A DNA stretch of 64,000 nucleotides from assembly GCF_026343185.1 (NCBI RefSeq), contig NZ_JAPEMA010000001.1, positions 5,642,001-5,706,000 on the forward strand. Direction: 5' to 3'. The stretch is from Streptomyces sp. NBC_00091. Its GTDB lineage: Bacteria; Actinomycetota; Actinomycetes; Streptomycetales; Streptomycetaceae. The notes below the pieces were generated by a model. The model did not search any database and was not told where the DNA came from. It saw nothing but the letters and a program-made list of their open reading frames with translations. The translations under genes were made by a program, and so were the position numbers. Below, one piece after another: positions 35,512 through 43,773 of the stretch; the stretch's first letter is position 1, and each line of letters begins with the position of its first letter.

Positions 35512-36702
35512 GTGCACCTCGAATACACGCCTGAGCAGCAGCAGTTGCGCACCGAGCTGCGCGCCTACTTCGCCCGGCTGATCCCTGAGGACGTCCACGC
35601 CCGTTACGAGGACCCCGCCGCGCAGAAGCGCTTCTACCGGGAGACCATCCGCCGGCTCGGCGCCGACGGCTGGCTCGGGGTCGGCTGGCCCGAGGAGTAC
35701 GGCGGGCGCGGCATGTCCCCGATGGACCAGTTCATCTTCTTCGACGAGGCCGCGCAGGCCGTCGTTCCGCTGCCGCTGATGGCGCTCAACACCGTGGGCC
35801 CGACCATCATGCAGTTCGGCACCGACGAGCAGAAGGCGTACTTCCTCCCCAAGATCCTCGCCGGTGAGATCGACTTCGCCATCGGCTACAGCGAGCCGGA
35901 CGCCGGCACCGACCTGGCCGCCCTCAAGTGCAAGGCGGTCCGCGAGGGCGACGAGGAGAGCGGCACCTACGTCGTCAACGGCCAGAAGATCTGGACCACC
36001 AACGGCGACACCGCCGACTGGGTCTGGCTCGCCGTCCGCACCGACCCGCAGGCCCCCGCGCACAAGGGCATCACCATGCTCCTCGTGCCGACCTCCGACC
36101 CCGGCTACTCCTGCACCCTCATCAACACCCTCGCCTCGCACGACACCACCGCCAGCTACTACGAGAACATCCGCGTCCCCGCGAGCCGCCGCGTCGGGCA
36201 GGAGAACAAGGGCTGGCGCCTGATCACCAACCAGCTCAACCACGAGCGCGTCACCCTCGCCGCCCACGGCACGATGGCCATCCGCGCCCTGCACGACGTC
36301 CAGCGCTGGGCCGCCGGGACGAAACTCGCCGACGGCCGCCGCGTCATCGACCTCACCTGGGTCCGCGGCCGCCTCGCCCGCACCCACGCCCGGCTCGACG
36401 CGATGAAACTGCTCAACTGGCAGATGGTCAACGCCGTCCAGTCGGGCACCCTCACCCCGCAGGACGCCTCCGCCGTCAAGGTCTACGGCTCCGAGGCGCG
36501 CAGGGACGCGTACGCCTGGCTCATGGAGATCGTCGGCGCGGCGGGCTCCCTCAAGGACGGCTCGGCGGGCGCGGTCCTGCACGGCGAACTGGAACGCGGC
36601 TACCGCAGCGCCGTGATCTTCACCTTCGGCGGCGGCAACAACGAGATCCAGCGCGAGATCATCTCCTGGATCGGCCTCGGCATGCCAAGGGTCCGCCGCT
36701 GA
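35512..36702 (+). CDS. Acyl-CoA dehydrogenase
   Basis: The 396-residue flavoenzyme has the full fold: N-terminal helical domain (EYTPEQQQLRTELRAYFARL), FAIGYSEPDAGTDLAALKC and KIWTTNGDTADWVWLAVR around the FAD/substrate site, and C-terminal FTFGGGNNEIQREIISWIGL. It should introduce the alpha-beta double bond into an acyl-CoA. The last block and NHERVTLAAHG recall actinobacterial steroid-type dehydrogenases (FadE26/28 group), which often work as heteromers; no second subunit is adjacent. The GTG start has GGAGG seven bases upstream. The upstream KstR-type box suggests lipid or steroid induction. Confidence 0.92.
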   Translation: MHLEYTPEQQQLRTELRAYFARLIPEDVHARYEDPAAQKRFYRETIRRLGADGWLGVGWPEEYGGRGMSPMDQFIFFDEAAQAVVPLPLMALNTVGPTIMQFGTDEQKAYFLPKILAGEIDFAIGYSEPDAGTDLAALKCKAVREGDEESGTYVVNGQKIWTTNGDTADWVWLAVRTDPQAPAHKGITMLLVPTSDPGYSCTLINTLASHDTTASYYENIRVPASRRVGQENKGWRLITNQLNHERVTLAAHGTMAIRALHDVQRWAAGTKLADGRRVIDLTWVRGRLARTHARLDAMKLLNWQMVNAVQSGTLTPQDASAVKVYGSEARRDAYAWLMEIVGAAGSLKDGSAGAVLHGELERGYRSAVIFTFGGGNNEIQREIISWIGLGMPRVRR

Positions 36703-36725
36703 CCGTGCCGTGCTGGTCGGCCCGG

Positions 36726-38066
36726 TCAGCAGCCGCCGATGGTGAGGCCGGCCGGAGCGGCGCAGCACCCGCCCCCGGCCTCCTCGGCGGCTTCGGGCTG
36801 GTCGAAGAGGCCGGCGCCGCCGCAGACTCCGGTCTCGGGGAGGGTGAGCTCGACGCGCTCGGCGGCTTCCTGGTCGCCGGCGAGGTGGGCGGCGATGGAG
36901 CGGACCTGCTCGTATCCGGTCATGGCGAGGAAGGTGGGGGCGCGGCCGTAGGACTTCATGCCGACGAGGTAGACGTCCTTCTCCGGGTGGGAGAGCTCGT
37001 TCGCTCCGTGCGGGTAGACGGTGCCGCAGGAGTGCTGGTTGGGGTCGATCAGCGGGGCCAGGTCGGTGGGTGCCTGGAGGCGCTCGTCGAGGCCGAGGCG
37101 GAGCTCGTCCAGGAAGGTGAGGTCGGGGCGGAAGCCGGTCAGGACGATGGCCTCGTCGACCGGGTCCAGGCGGCGGCCGTCCTCGCTGACGAGGACCAGG
37201 CGGCCGTCGGTGTCGCGCTCGACGGCTTCGGTGCGGAAGCCGGTGACGGCGTCCGCGTAGCCGCCGTCCACGGCGGCTTTCGCGGCGAGACCGAGGGCGC
37301 CGCGGGCGGGCAGCTGGTCGGCTTCGCCGCCTCCGAAGGTGGAACCGGAGATGCCGCGTCGCAGGATCCAGGCCGCGTGGGTGCCCTGTTCGTCCTTCGC
37401 GAGGTCGGCGAGGTGGGCGAGGGCGGTGAACGCGGAGGCTCCGGAGCCGATCACGGCGGTGCGCTTGCCGGCGTAACGGGCGCGGACGGCCGGGTCCTTG
37501 AGGTCGGGGACGCGGTAGGTGACGCGGTCGGCTGCGCTCTTCTCGCCGAGGGCGGTGAGGCCGCTGGCGCCGGCCGGGCCGGGGGTGGACCAGGTGCCGG
37601 AGGCGTCGATGACGGCGCGGGCGAAGACGCGGGCCTCGCTGCCGTCGGCGGCGGTGTAGTGGATGACGAAGGGCTGGGCGTCGCGGTCGGCGTCGGCGAT
37701 GCGGTCGCGGCCGGTGCGGGAGACCCCGGTGACGGTCGCGTCGTAGCGGACCCGCCGGCCCAGGACTTCGGCCAGCGGCTCGAGGTAGCGCTCGGCCCAG
37801 TCCCCGCCGGAGGGGTAGGTGGCCGGGTCGGGCTCGACCCAGCCGGTGGGCGCGAGGAGCTTCTCGGCTGCCGGGTCCACGACCTCGCCCCAGGTGGAGA
37901 ACAGGCGTACATGCGACCACTCGCGGACGGCGGTGCCGGCGATCGGTCCGGCCTCCAGGACCAGCGGTTCGATGCCGCGTTCGACCAGGTGGGCTGCGGC
38001 CGCAAGACCGATGGGGCCGGCTCCGATGACGACGACGGGCAGGTCGGTGGTGGCAGGCGCGTTCAC
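36726..38066 (-). CDS. FAD-dependent monooxygenase/oxidoreductase, ArsO-like
   Basis: The 446-residue protein has an N-terminal FAD Rossmann motif (VIGAGPIGLAAAAHL, Gly15 onward), a second nucleotide site AVIGSGASAFTAL, and a Cys-rich tail (CGGAGLF, then GGGCCAAPAGLTIGGC) that could bind thiophilic metalloids. Flavin monooxygenases of this kind are found in actinobacterial ars clusters as ArsO. The GTG at 38066 has GAGGAG 7 bases upstream. It diverges from arsR across two 32-bp operators. The substrate is inferred from context only. Confidence 0.85.
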   Translation of the reverse strand: MNAPATTDLPVVVIGAGPIGLAAAAHLVERGIEPLVLEAGPIAGTAVREWSHVRLFSTWGEVVDPAAEKLLAPTGWVEPDPATYPSGGDWAERYLEPLAEVLGRRVRYDATVTGVSRTGRDRIADADRDAQPFVIHYTAADGSEARVFARAVIDASGTWSTPGPAGASGLTALGEKSAADRVTYRVPDLKDPAVRARYAGKRTAVIGSGASAFTALAHLADLAKDEQGTHAAWILRRGISGSTFGGGEADQLPARGALGLAAKAAVDGGYADAVTGFRTEAVERDTDGRLVLVSEDGRRLDPVDEAIVLTGFRPDLTFLDELRLGLDERLQAPTDLAPLIDPNQHSCGTVYPHGANELSHPEKDVYLVGMKSYGRAPTFLAMTGYEQVRSIAAHLAGDQEAAERVELTLPETGVCGGAGLFDQPEAAEEAGGGCCAAPAGLTIGGC

Positions 38067-38126
38067 GGCGGGCTCCTCGTTGCTTCGACGTCTGTCGATG
38101 GCTTGCCCGATCAGCATCGCCCTTGT

Positions 38127-38211
38127 TTCGATGAACGTCAACATAGACACACGTCGAATTCAGACCTTGGTCATCCTGCTTCGACATGTGTCAACATAGA
38201 TGCATGTCGAA
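38127..38211. promoter_or_regulatory. Two 32-bp ArsR-type operators
   Basis: Two imperfect palindromes, 38127-38158 and 38180-38211, each begin TTCGA, share a central GTCAACATAGA and end GTCGAA. They are direct repeats with a period of 53 bases. The right one covers the arsR start codon at 38204, the left one lies upstream of the divergent monooxygenase. The surrounding 120 bases are AT-richer than the rest of the window. Confidence 0.75.
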
Positions 38212-38575
38212 TGCGAAGGTTCTGCCGCTCCTGGAAGCCGATCGGGCCGTCGCGCCGTGCTGCCCGCCGCTGGACGAGCGCCCCATGTCCGCGGACGAGG
38301 CGGAGGCCACGGCGAAGATGTTCAAGGCCCTCGGCGACCCGGTCCGCCTGCGCCTGTTTTCCTCCGTCGCCTCGCACGAGGGCGGGGAGGCGTGCGTGTG
38401 CGACATCTCCGACGTCGGCGTCTCCCAGCCCACCGTCTCCCACCACCTGAAGAAGCTGAAGGAAGCCGGGCTGTTGACGTCCGAACGGCGTGGGACCTGG
38501 GTGTACTACCGCGTCGAGTCCTCCGTGCTCGCCGCCATGAGCGCCCTCCTGGCCGGTGCGGCGAAGACGGGGTGA
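38204..38575 (+). CDS. arsR: ArsR family metalloid-responsive repressor
   Basis: The 123-residue protein has a winged helix (KALGDPVRLRLFSSVAS, VSQPTVSHHLKKLKEAGLL, RRGTWVYYRVE). CVCD (Cys64, Cys66) is the alpha-3 thiolate site of classic ArsR, and an extra CC pair lies at 19-20. As(III) or Sb(III) binding should release it from DNA. No ribosome site precedes ATG 38204; the operator and a CATAGA-like -10 lie directly upstream, suggesting leaderless mRNA. An in-frame ATG at 38186 is less likely. Confidence 0.92.
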   Translation: MSNAKVLPLLEADRAVAPCCPPLDERPMSADEAEATAKMFKALGDPVRLRLFSSVASHEGGEACVCDISDVGVSQPTVSHHLKKLKEAGLLTSERRGTWVYYRVESSVLAAMSALLAGAAKTG

Positions 38576-38580
38576 AGGGG

Positions 38581-39069
38581 ATGCGCATCACCGCACTGCT
38601 GCCCGCGCACGCCGACGCGGCACTGGCGATCTATCAGGCCGGGATCGACGAGGGCGACGCCACCTTTGAGACCACCGCCCCGACCTGGGAGGCGTTCGAC
38701 GCCGCCAAACTGCCGGACCACCGCTTCGCCGCGGTGGACGAGGACGGCAAGGTCCTCGGCTGGGTCGCCGCTACCGCGGTGTCGGACCGATGCGCGTACG
38801 CGGGCGTCGTCGAGCACTCCGTGTACGTCGCCCCGGCGGCGCGGGGCCGGGGCGTAGCCCGCGCCCTGCTGGAGGCGTTGATAGCCTCGACCGAAGAGGC
38901 CGGCATCTGGACGATCCAGTCAGGGGTCTTCCCGGAGAACACCGCCAGCCTCGCCCTCCACGAGCGTGCGGGCTTCCGGATCATCGGCACCCGCGAGCGC
39001 ATCGGCCGTCACCACGGGCAGTGGCGCGACGTCGTCCTGCTGGAGCGCCGCAGCCCCCGAGTCGACTAG
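38581..39069 (+). CDS. GNAT acetyltransferase, ArsN/PAT-like
   Basis: The 162-residue protein matches the phosphinothricin N-acetyltransferase group: AIYQAGIDEGDATFET (substrate loop), VEHSVYVAPAARGRGVARAL (acetyl-CoA P-loop) and SGVFPENTASLALHERAGF. In ars operons such enzymes (ArsN) acetylate arsinothricin or glufosinate-like compounds. It starts five bases after arsR and should be cotranscribed. Herbicide-type or methionine-sulfoximine acetylation is an alternative activity. Confidence 0.88.
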   Translation: MRITALLPAHADAALAIYQAGIDEGDATFETTAPTWEAFDAAKLPDHRFAAVDEDGKVLGWVAATAVSDRCAYAGVVEHSVYVAPAARGRGVARALLEALIASTEEAGIWTIQSGVFPENTASLALHERAGFRIIGTRERIGRHHGQWRDVVLLERRSPRVD

Positions 39070-39161
39070 CGAGGCCGGGGGTTGCGGTCGTAGCGGTCCG
39101 GTCCCGACCGTGCGGCTGAGCGTTGCCCGAGCGGGGTAGGTTCCCCGGCGGGAGGCCGACG

Positions 39162-40094
39162 ATGAGGATCGAGGACGCCGACCCGGGGCTCTACGGCCCC
39201 GGGTCCGTCACCTGGCAGTGCCACGGCGACCCGGTCATGTGGATCGCCGGGATCCGCGCGCTCTACCTCCAGGCCCTGCACCCGCGCGCCGTCCGCGCGG
39301 TCATGGAGAACTCCGACTTTCAGACAGACGCGTGGGGCCGGCTGCTGCGCACCGCCGACTTCGTCGGCACCGTCACCTACGGCACCACCGACGCCGCCGA
39401 GCGGGCCGGAGCCCGGGTCCGCGCGATCCACCGGCGACTCTCCGCCACCGACCCGGACACCGGGGAGCCCTTCCCCGTCGACGACCCCGAACTCCTGCTG
39501 TGGGTGCACTGCGCCCAGATCGACAGCTTCCTTCACATACTGCGCCGATCGGGTGTTCCCCTCACCCCAGCCCAGGCCGACAGCTATGTGGACGAGAACC
39601 GGGTGAGCGCCCGCCTCGTCGGCCTAGACCCGGCCGCCGTGCCCGCCGACGCCGCCGCCCTGGCCGCGTACTTCGAGGAGGTCCGCCCCCGCCTGGCCGC
39701 CGGGGCCGACGCCCGCGCCGTCGACGACTTCCTGCGCGCCCCGCCGATCTCCCCGCTCCTCGTCCCTGGCCGAAATCTGCTGTGGCGCCCGCTCGTTGGG
39801 CTCGCCTACGGAACCCTCCCCGGCTGGGCGCACCAGCTGTACGGCCGCCCCGCACCACCCCCGCGCGCGGTCACCCGTCGCCTGCGCCTCACCGGCCGCG
39901 TGCTGCGCAGCATTCCCGCAGGTCTACGCTGGCAGCTGCCTCCAGGTCACATCTTGAAAGCGATGCGCCGGCTGGGCCCCGGGAGCCGCCCCTCCGCGTA
40001 CACACTGCGAAAACCAGCGGCCATACTGGACCGGCCGGGGAGGGCTCAGCACGACGACGGGGGCGGCTTTAAGACATGGCGGAGTCCAGACTGA
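39162..40094 (+). CDS. Oxygenase MpaB/DUF2236 family protein
   Basis: The 310-residue protein starts with GLYGPGSVTWQCHGDPVMWIAGI, then LQALHPRAVRAVMENS and LLRTADFVGTVTYGTT, the DUF2236 (ER-bound oxygenase MpaB/rubber oxygenase Lcp-related) signature with conserved His residues likely to bind heme. No signal peptide is seen. GGGAGG sits 8 bases before ATG 39162. Its 3' end overlaps the next kinase gene by 19 bases, which implies coupled expression. Confidence 0.87.
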   Translation: MRIEDADPGLYGPGSVTWQCHGDPVMWIAGIRALYLQALHPRAVRAVMENSDFQTDAWGRLLRTADFVGTVTYGTTDAAERAGARVRAIHRRLSATDPDTGEPFPVDDPELLLWVHCAQIDSFLHILRRSGVPLTPAQADSYVDENRVSARLVGLDPAAVPADAAALAAYFEEVRPRLAAGADARAVDDFLRAPPISPLLVPGRNLLWRPLVGLAYGTLPGWAHQLYGRPAPPPRAVTRRLRLTGRVLRSIPAGLRWQLPPGHILKAMRRLGPGSRPSAYTLRKPAAILDRPGRAQHDDGGGFKTWRSPD

Positions 40095-42139
40095 TCCAGG
40101 GCCGGTACCGGTCACTCGATCTGATCGGGCGCGGCGGCATGGGCGAGGTGTGGCGCGCCCGCGACGAGTCGCTGGGCCGGCAGGTCGCCGTGAAGTGCCT
40201 CAAGCCGCTCGGCCCCGAGCAGGACGCCCACTTCACCCAGGTACTGCGCGAGCGCTTCCGCCGCGAGGCGCGGGTCGCCGCATCCCTCCAGCACCGGGGC
40301 GTCACCGTCGTGCACGACTTCGGCGACGACAGCGCGGCCGGCGGCCCCCTCTACCTGGTCATGGAACTCCTCGAGGGCCGCAACCTCAGCCAGCTCATGG
40401 AGGAGAACGAGGCGCGCCCGCTCCCCGTCGACGTGGTCCTCGACATCGCCGAGCAGATGGCCGCCGCCCTCGGCTACACCCACGACCAGGGCGTGGTCCA
40501 CCGCGACCTCAAGCCCGCCAACATCATGCGCCTCACCGACGGCACGGTGAAGATCTGCGACTTCGGCATCGCCCGCCTGGCCCACGACATCGGCTTCACC
40601 GCCAAGCTCACCGGCGGCGGCATGGCCATGGGCACCCCGCACTACATGTCGCCCGAGCAGATCGCGGGCGGCGAGGTCGACCACCGCAGCGACCTGTACT
40701 CCCTCGGCTGCGTCCTCTACGAGATCGCCACCGGAGCCCCGCCCTTCGACCTCGGCGACTCCTGGTCCGTGCTCGTCGGCCACCGCGACACCACGCCCGT
40801 GCCGCCCCGCGAGCACCGGCCCGAGCTGCCCGGCTACTTCGAGCAGCTCGTGCTGGACCTGCTGGCCAAGCGCCCCGAAGACCGCCCCGGCGACGCCCGC
40901 CACCTGCACCGGCGCCTGGTCGAGGCCCGCTTCGGCCCCGGCGGACCGCCCGCCGCCCAGCCCCCGCTGCCCGCGTGGGCCGAGGGGATGACCGCCGGGC
41001 GCAAGGCCGGCATCGACGCCCGCCCCGCCAGCGGGGAGTGGGCCGTGCTCACCGGCTCCTGGACGGCGGCCCGCCCCGCCGCCACCTCCGGCGAGCACCG
41101 GATCACCCGGCCCGCCCCCGCCGAGGACCCCCGGCTCACCGCCGCGTACGGGCTCACCCGCACCCCCGCCGCCGGGGAGCCCGACGCGCTCGCCGCCGGG
41201 CACACCCGCGCGTTCGCCCTCAGCCGGGCCGGCCGGCCCGAAGAGGCCCTGGCCGTGTACGCGGCCGTGGCCCAGGGCCGGGCGAGGGTGCTCGGCCCCG
41301 ACCACGCCGACACCCTCGCCGCCCGCCAGGAGGAGGCGTACGAACTGGGCCGGCTCGGCCGCCACGGCGAGGCGTACGAGATGTACCGCGAGGTGCTCGC
41401 CGTCCGCGTCCGCACCACGGGCCCGAGCCACCCCGACACCCTGCGCTGCCGCCACAACCTGGCCTGCGTCCTGGGCGCCCTCGGCCGGCACGCCGAGGCC
41501 CACGCCGCCGCCGCCGAGGTGGCCGCCGACCGCGCCGCCGTGCTCGGCGCCGAGCACGCCGACACCCTCCAGACCCGCTACGAGGCCGCCTACGCCCTCG
41601 GCCGGCTCGGCCGCTGGCAGGAGGCCCTCACCGGCTTCCGCCAGGTCGCCGCCGTACGGGAACGCGTACTCGGCCGGGACCACCCCGACGCCCTCGCCGC
41701 GCGCTACGAGACCGGCATCGCCCTGGGCCGCACCGGGCGCGCCGCCGAGGCCCTCGACCTGTTCCGGGCCCTGGTCCGCGACCGCACCCGGGCCTACGGC
41801 GCGGCCGACCCGGAGACCCTGCGGGCCCGGCACGTCCTCGGGGTCAACCTGGGCCGCCTCGACCGATGGGAGGAGGCCGTCGCCGAGGCCCGCGAGGTGG
41901 GCGCGGCGCGCGCCGCCGCGCTGGGCGCGGAACACCCGGACACCCTGGTCAGCCGCAGGGAACTCGCCGTCGGACTGGGCCGGCTCGGCCGCTGGGACGA
42001 GGCGCTGCCCATATACCGGGACCTGTCCGGCATCCGCGAACGCTCCCTCGGCGACGAGCATCCCGACACCGTCCTGGCCCACGCCGACGAGGCGCACTGC
42101 CTGGAGCGGCTCGGCCAGGTGTGCTACCAAGAGCCATGA
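40076..42139 (+). CDS. Ser/Thr protein kinase with C-terminal TPR array
   Basis: The 687-residue protein has a Hanks kinase domain at about 10-280 (GRGGMGEVWRARD, Lys40 in VAVKCL, H142-R-D144 with LKPAN, D162-FG, GTPHYMSPEQ). After a Pro/Ala linker come about seven 42-residue TPR units (about 390-680), each with a core like LGRLGRWEEALP followed by GxxHPDTL, the kinesin-light-chain form. No membrane helix is predicted, so it is a cytosolic kinase with a protein-interaction tail. It overlaps both neighbours (19 and 4 bases). Confidence 0.92.
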   Translation: MAESRLIQGRYRSLDLIGRGGMGEVWRARDESLGRQVAVKCLKPLGPEQDAHFTQVLRERFRREARVAASLQHRGVTVVHDFGDDSAAGGPLYLVMELLEGRNLSQLMEENEARPLPVDVVLDIAEQMAAALGYTHDQGVVHRDLKPANIMRLTDGTVKICDFGIARLAHDIGFTAKLTGGGMAMGTPHYMSPEQIAGGEVDHRSDLYSLGCVLYEIATGAPPFDLGDSWSVLVGHRDTTPVPPREHRPELPGYFEQLVLDLLAKRPEDRPGDARHLHRRLVEARFGPGGPPAAQPPLPAWAEGMTAGRKAGIDARPASGEWAVLTGSWTAARPAATSGEHRITRPAPAEDPRLTAAYGLTRTPAAGEPDALAAGHTRAFALSRAGRPEEALAVYAAVAQGRARVLGPDHADTLAARQEEAYELGRLGRHGEAYEMYREVLAVRVRTTGPSHPDTLRCRHNLACVLGALGRHAEAHAAAAEVAADRAAVLGAEHADTLQTRYEAAYALGRLGRWQEALTGFRQVAAVRERVLGRDHPDALAARYETGIALGRTGRAAEALDLFRALVRDRTRAYGAADPETLRARHVLGVNLGRLDRWEEAVAEAREVGAARAAALGAEHPDTLVSRRELAVGLGRLGRWDEALPIYRDLSGIRERSLGDEHPDTVLAHADEAHCLERLGQVCYQEP

Positions 42140-43734
42140 CCGCCAACGCAGGCTCCCGGGGTTTCGCGCAGGACGTGTACGACGCGGTGATCGTGGGCGG
42201 CGGCCACAACGGCCTGGTCGCCGCCGCCTACCTGGCCCGCGCCGGCCGCTCGGTCCTGGTCCTGGAACGGCTCGGGCACACCGGCGGGGCCGCCGTCTCC
42301 ACCCGCCCCTTCGCCGGGGTCGACGCCCGCCTCTCGCGCTACTCCTACCTCGTCTCGCTGCTTCCCGCGAAGATCGTCCGCGACCTGGGGCTGCGGTTCC
42401 AGGTGCGGCGGCGCACGGTCTCCTCGTACACCCCCTTCGAGCGGGGCGGCCGCCCGGGCGGACTCCTCGTCGGCGGCGGCGAGGCCCGCACCCGGGAGTC
42501 GTTCGCCAAGCTCACCGGCTCCGAGCGCGAGTACGAGGCCTGGCAGGCCTTCTACGGGACCACGGGGCGCCTCGCGCAGAAGGTCTTCCCCACCCTCACC
42601 GAACCGCTGCCCACCCGCGAGGAACTACGGGCCCGGATCGACGACGAGGCGGCCTGGCGGATGCTGTTCGAGGAGCCCCTCGGCCGGGCGGTGGAGGAGC
42701 GCTTCGCCGACGACCTGGTCCGGGGCGTGGTCCTCACCGACGGCCTGATCGGCACCTTCGCCGACGCCGACGACCCCTCGCTCGTCCAGAACCGCTGCTT
42801 CCTCTACCACGTCATCGGCGGCGGAACCGGCGACTGGGACGTGCCCGTCGGCGGCATGGGCGCCCTCACCGACGCGCTGGCCGGGGCCGCCCGGGCGGGC
42901 GGCGCGGAGATCGCCACCGGGCACGAGGCGCTGCGCATCCACACGGACGGCACCAGCCCGGCCGAGGTCACCTTCCGCACGGCGGCGGGCGAGGGCACCG
43001 TCGTCGGACGCACCGTCCTGGTCAACGCCTCCCCGCGGGCCCTGGCCGAACTCCTCGGCGAGAGCCCGGACGCCGCGGCCCCGCCCCCCGAGGGAGCCCA
43101 GTTCAAGGTCAACATGCTGCTGAGCCGGCTGCCCCGGCTGCGCGACACCTCGGTGGACCCCCGCGAGGCCTTCGGCGGCACCTTCCACATCGCCGAGGGC
43201 TACGAGGAGCTGCGGCGCGCCCACGCCGAGGCGGCCGCCGGGGAACTGCCGTCCGTACCGCCCTCGGAGATCTACTGCCACTCGCTGGCCGACGCCTCGA
43301 TCCTCGGACCCGAACTCGCGGAGCAGGGCTTCCAGACGCTGACCCTCTTCGGCCTGCACACTCCGGCCCGGCTGTTCGAGAAGGACAACCGGCAGACCCG
43401 TGAGGTGCTGCTGACCGCCACCCTGGCCCAGCTGGACGCGCACCTGGCCGAGCCGCTCACCGACTGCCTGGCCTTCGACGACGACGGCCGGCCCTGCATC
43501 GAGGCCAAGACCCCGCCCGACCTGGAACGCGAACTGCGGCTGCCCGGCGGGCACATCTTCCACCGGGACCTGTCCTGGCCGTACGGGGGCGGGGACGGGG
43601 ACCCGGACGCCGGGCGCTGGGGCGTGGAGACCGCGCACCGCAACGTCCTGCTGTGCGGTGCGGGGGCGGTCCGCGGCGGCGGGGTGAGCGGCATCCCGGG
43701 CCACAACGCGGCGATGGCGGTGCTGGAGCGCTGA
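42136..43734 (+). CDS. Phytoene-desaturase-like FAD oxidoreductase (CrtI/PYROXD2 family)
   Basis: The 532-residue protein has an N-terminal FAD motif (VIVGGGHNGLVAAAYLARAG) with ERLGHTGGAAVS and ends in a CrtI-like motif (LLCGAGAVRGGGVSGIPGHN). Family members desaturate or isomerise carotenoids, but the PYROXD2 branch has other, poorly known roles. No carotenoid genes are adjacent. Its ATG overlaps the TGA of the kinase-TPR gene. An 11-bp tandem repeat spans its stop (43728-43749). Confidence 0.88.
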   Translation: MTANAGSRGFAQDVYDAVIVGGGHNGLVAAAYLARAGRSVLVLERLGHTGGAAVSTRPFAGVDARLSRYSYLVSLLPAKIVRDLGLRFQVRRRTVSSYTPFERGGRPGGLLVGGGEARTRESFAKLTGSEREYEAWQAFYGTTGRLAQKVFPTLTEPLPTREELRARIDDEAAWRMLFEEPLGRAVEERFADDLVRGVVLTDGLIGTFADADDPSLVQNRCFLYHVIGGGTGDWDVPVGGMGALTDALAGAARAGGAEIATGHEALRIHTDGTSPAEVTFRTAAGEGTVVGRTVLVNASPRALAELLGESPDAAAPPPEGAQFKVNMLLSRLPRLRDTSVDPREAFGGTFHIAEGYEELRRAHAEAAAGELPSVPPSEIYCHSLADASILGPELAEQGFQTLTLFGLHTPARLFEKDNRQTREVLLTATLAQLDAHLAEPLTDCLAFDDDGRPCIEAKTPPDLERELRLPGGHIFHRDLSWPYGGGDGDPDAGRWGVETAHRNVLLCGAGAVRGGGVSGIPGHNAAMAVLER

Positions 43735-43752
43735 GGCAGCGCTGAGGCAGCG

Positions 43753-43773
43753 GCCCGCGGCCGCACCGCGGGC
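43753..43773. terminator. Bidirectional terminator between convergent oxidoreductase genes
   Basis: Gcccgcg (43753-43759) pairs with cgcgggc (43767-43773) over a 7-base loop. It fills the space between the CrtI-like gene and the FAD monooxygenase, ending directly at the latter's stop codon. Confidence 0.55.

Noticed and set aside
38186..38203. Six-codon upstream extension of arsR from ATG 38186
   Set aside because: It would begin inside the operator without a ribosome site; the N-terminus MSNAKVLPLL at 38204 fits the family better.
38200..38580. Alternative-frame start for the acetyltransferase within arsR
   Set aside because: The family N-terminus begins at ATG 38581; the upstream part is an out-of-frame shadow of arsR.
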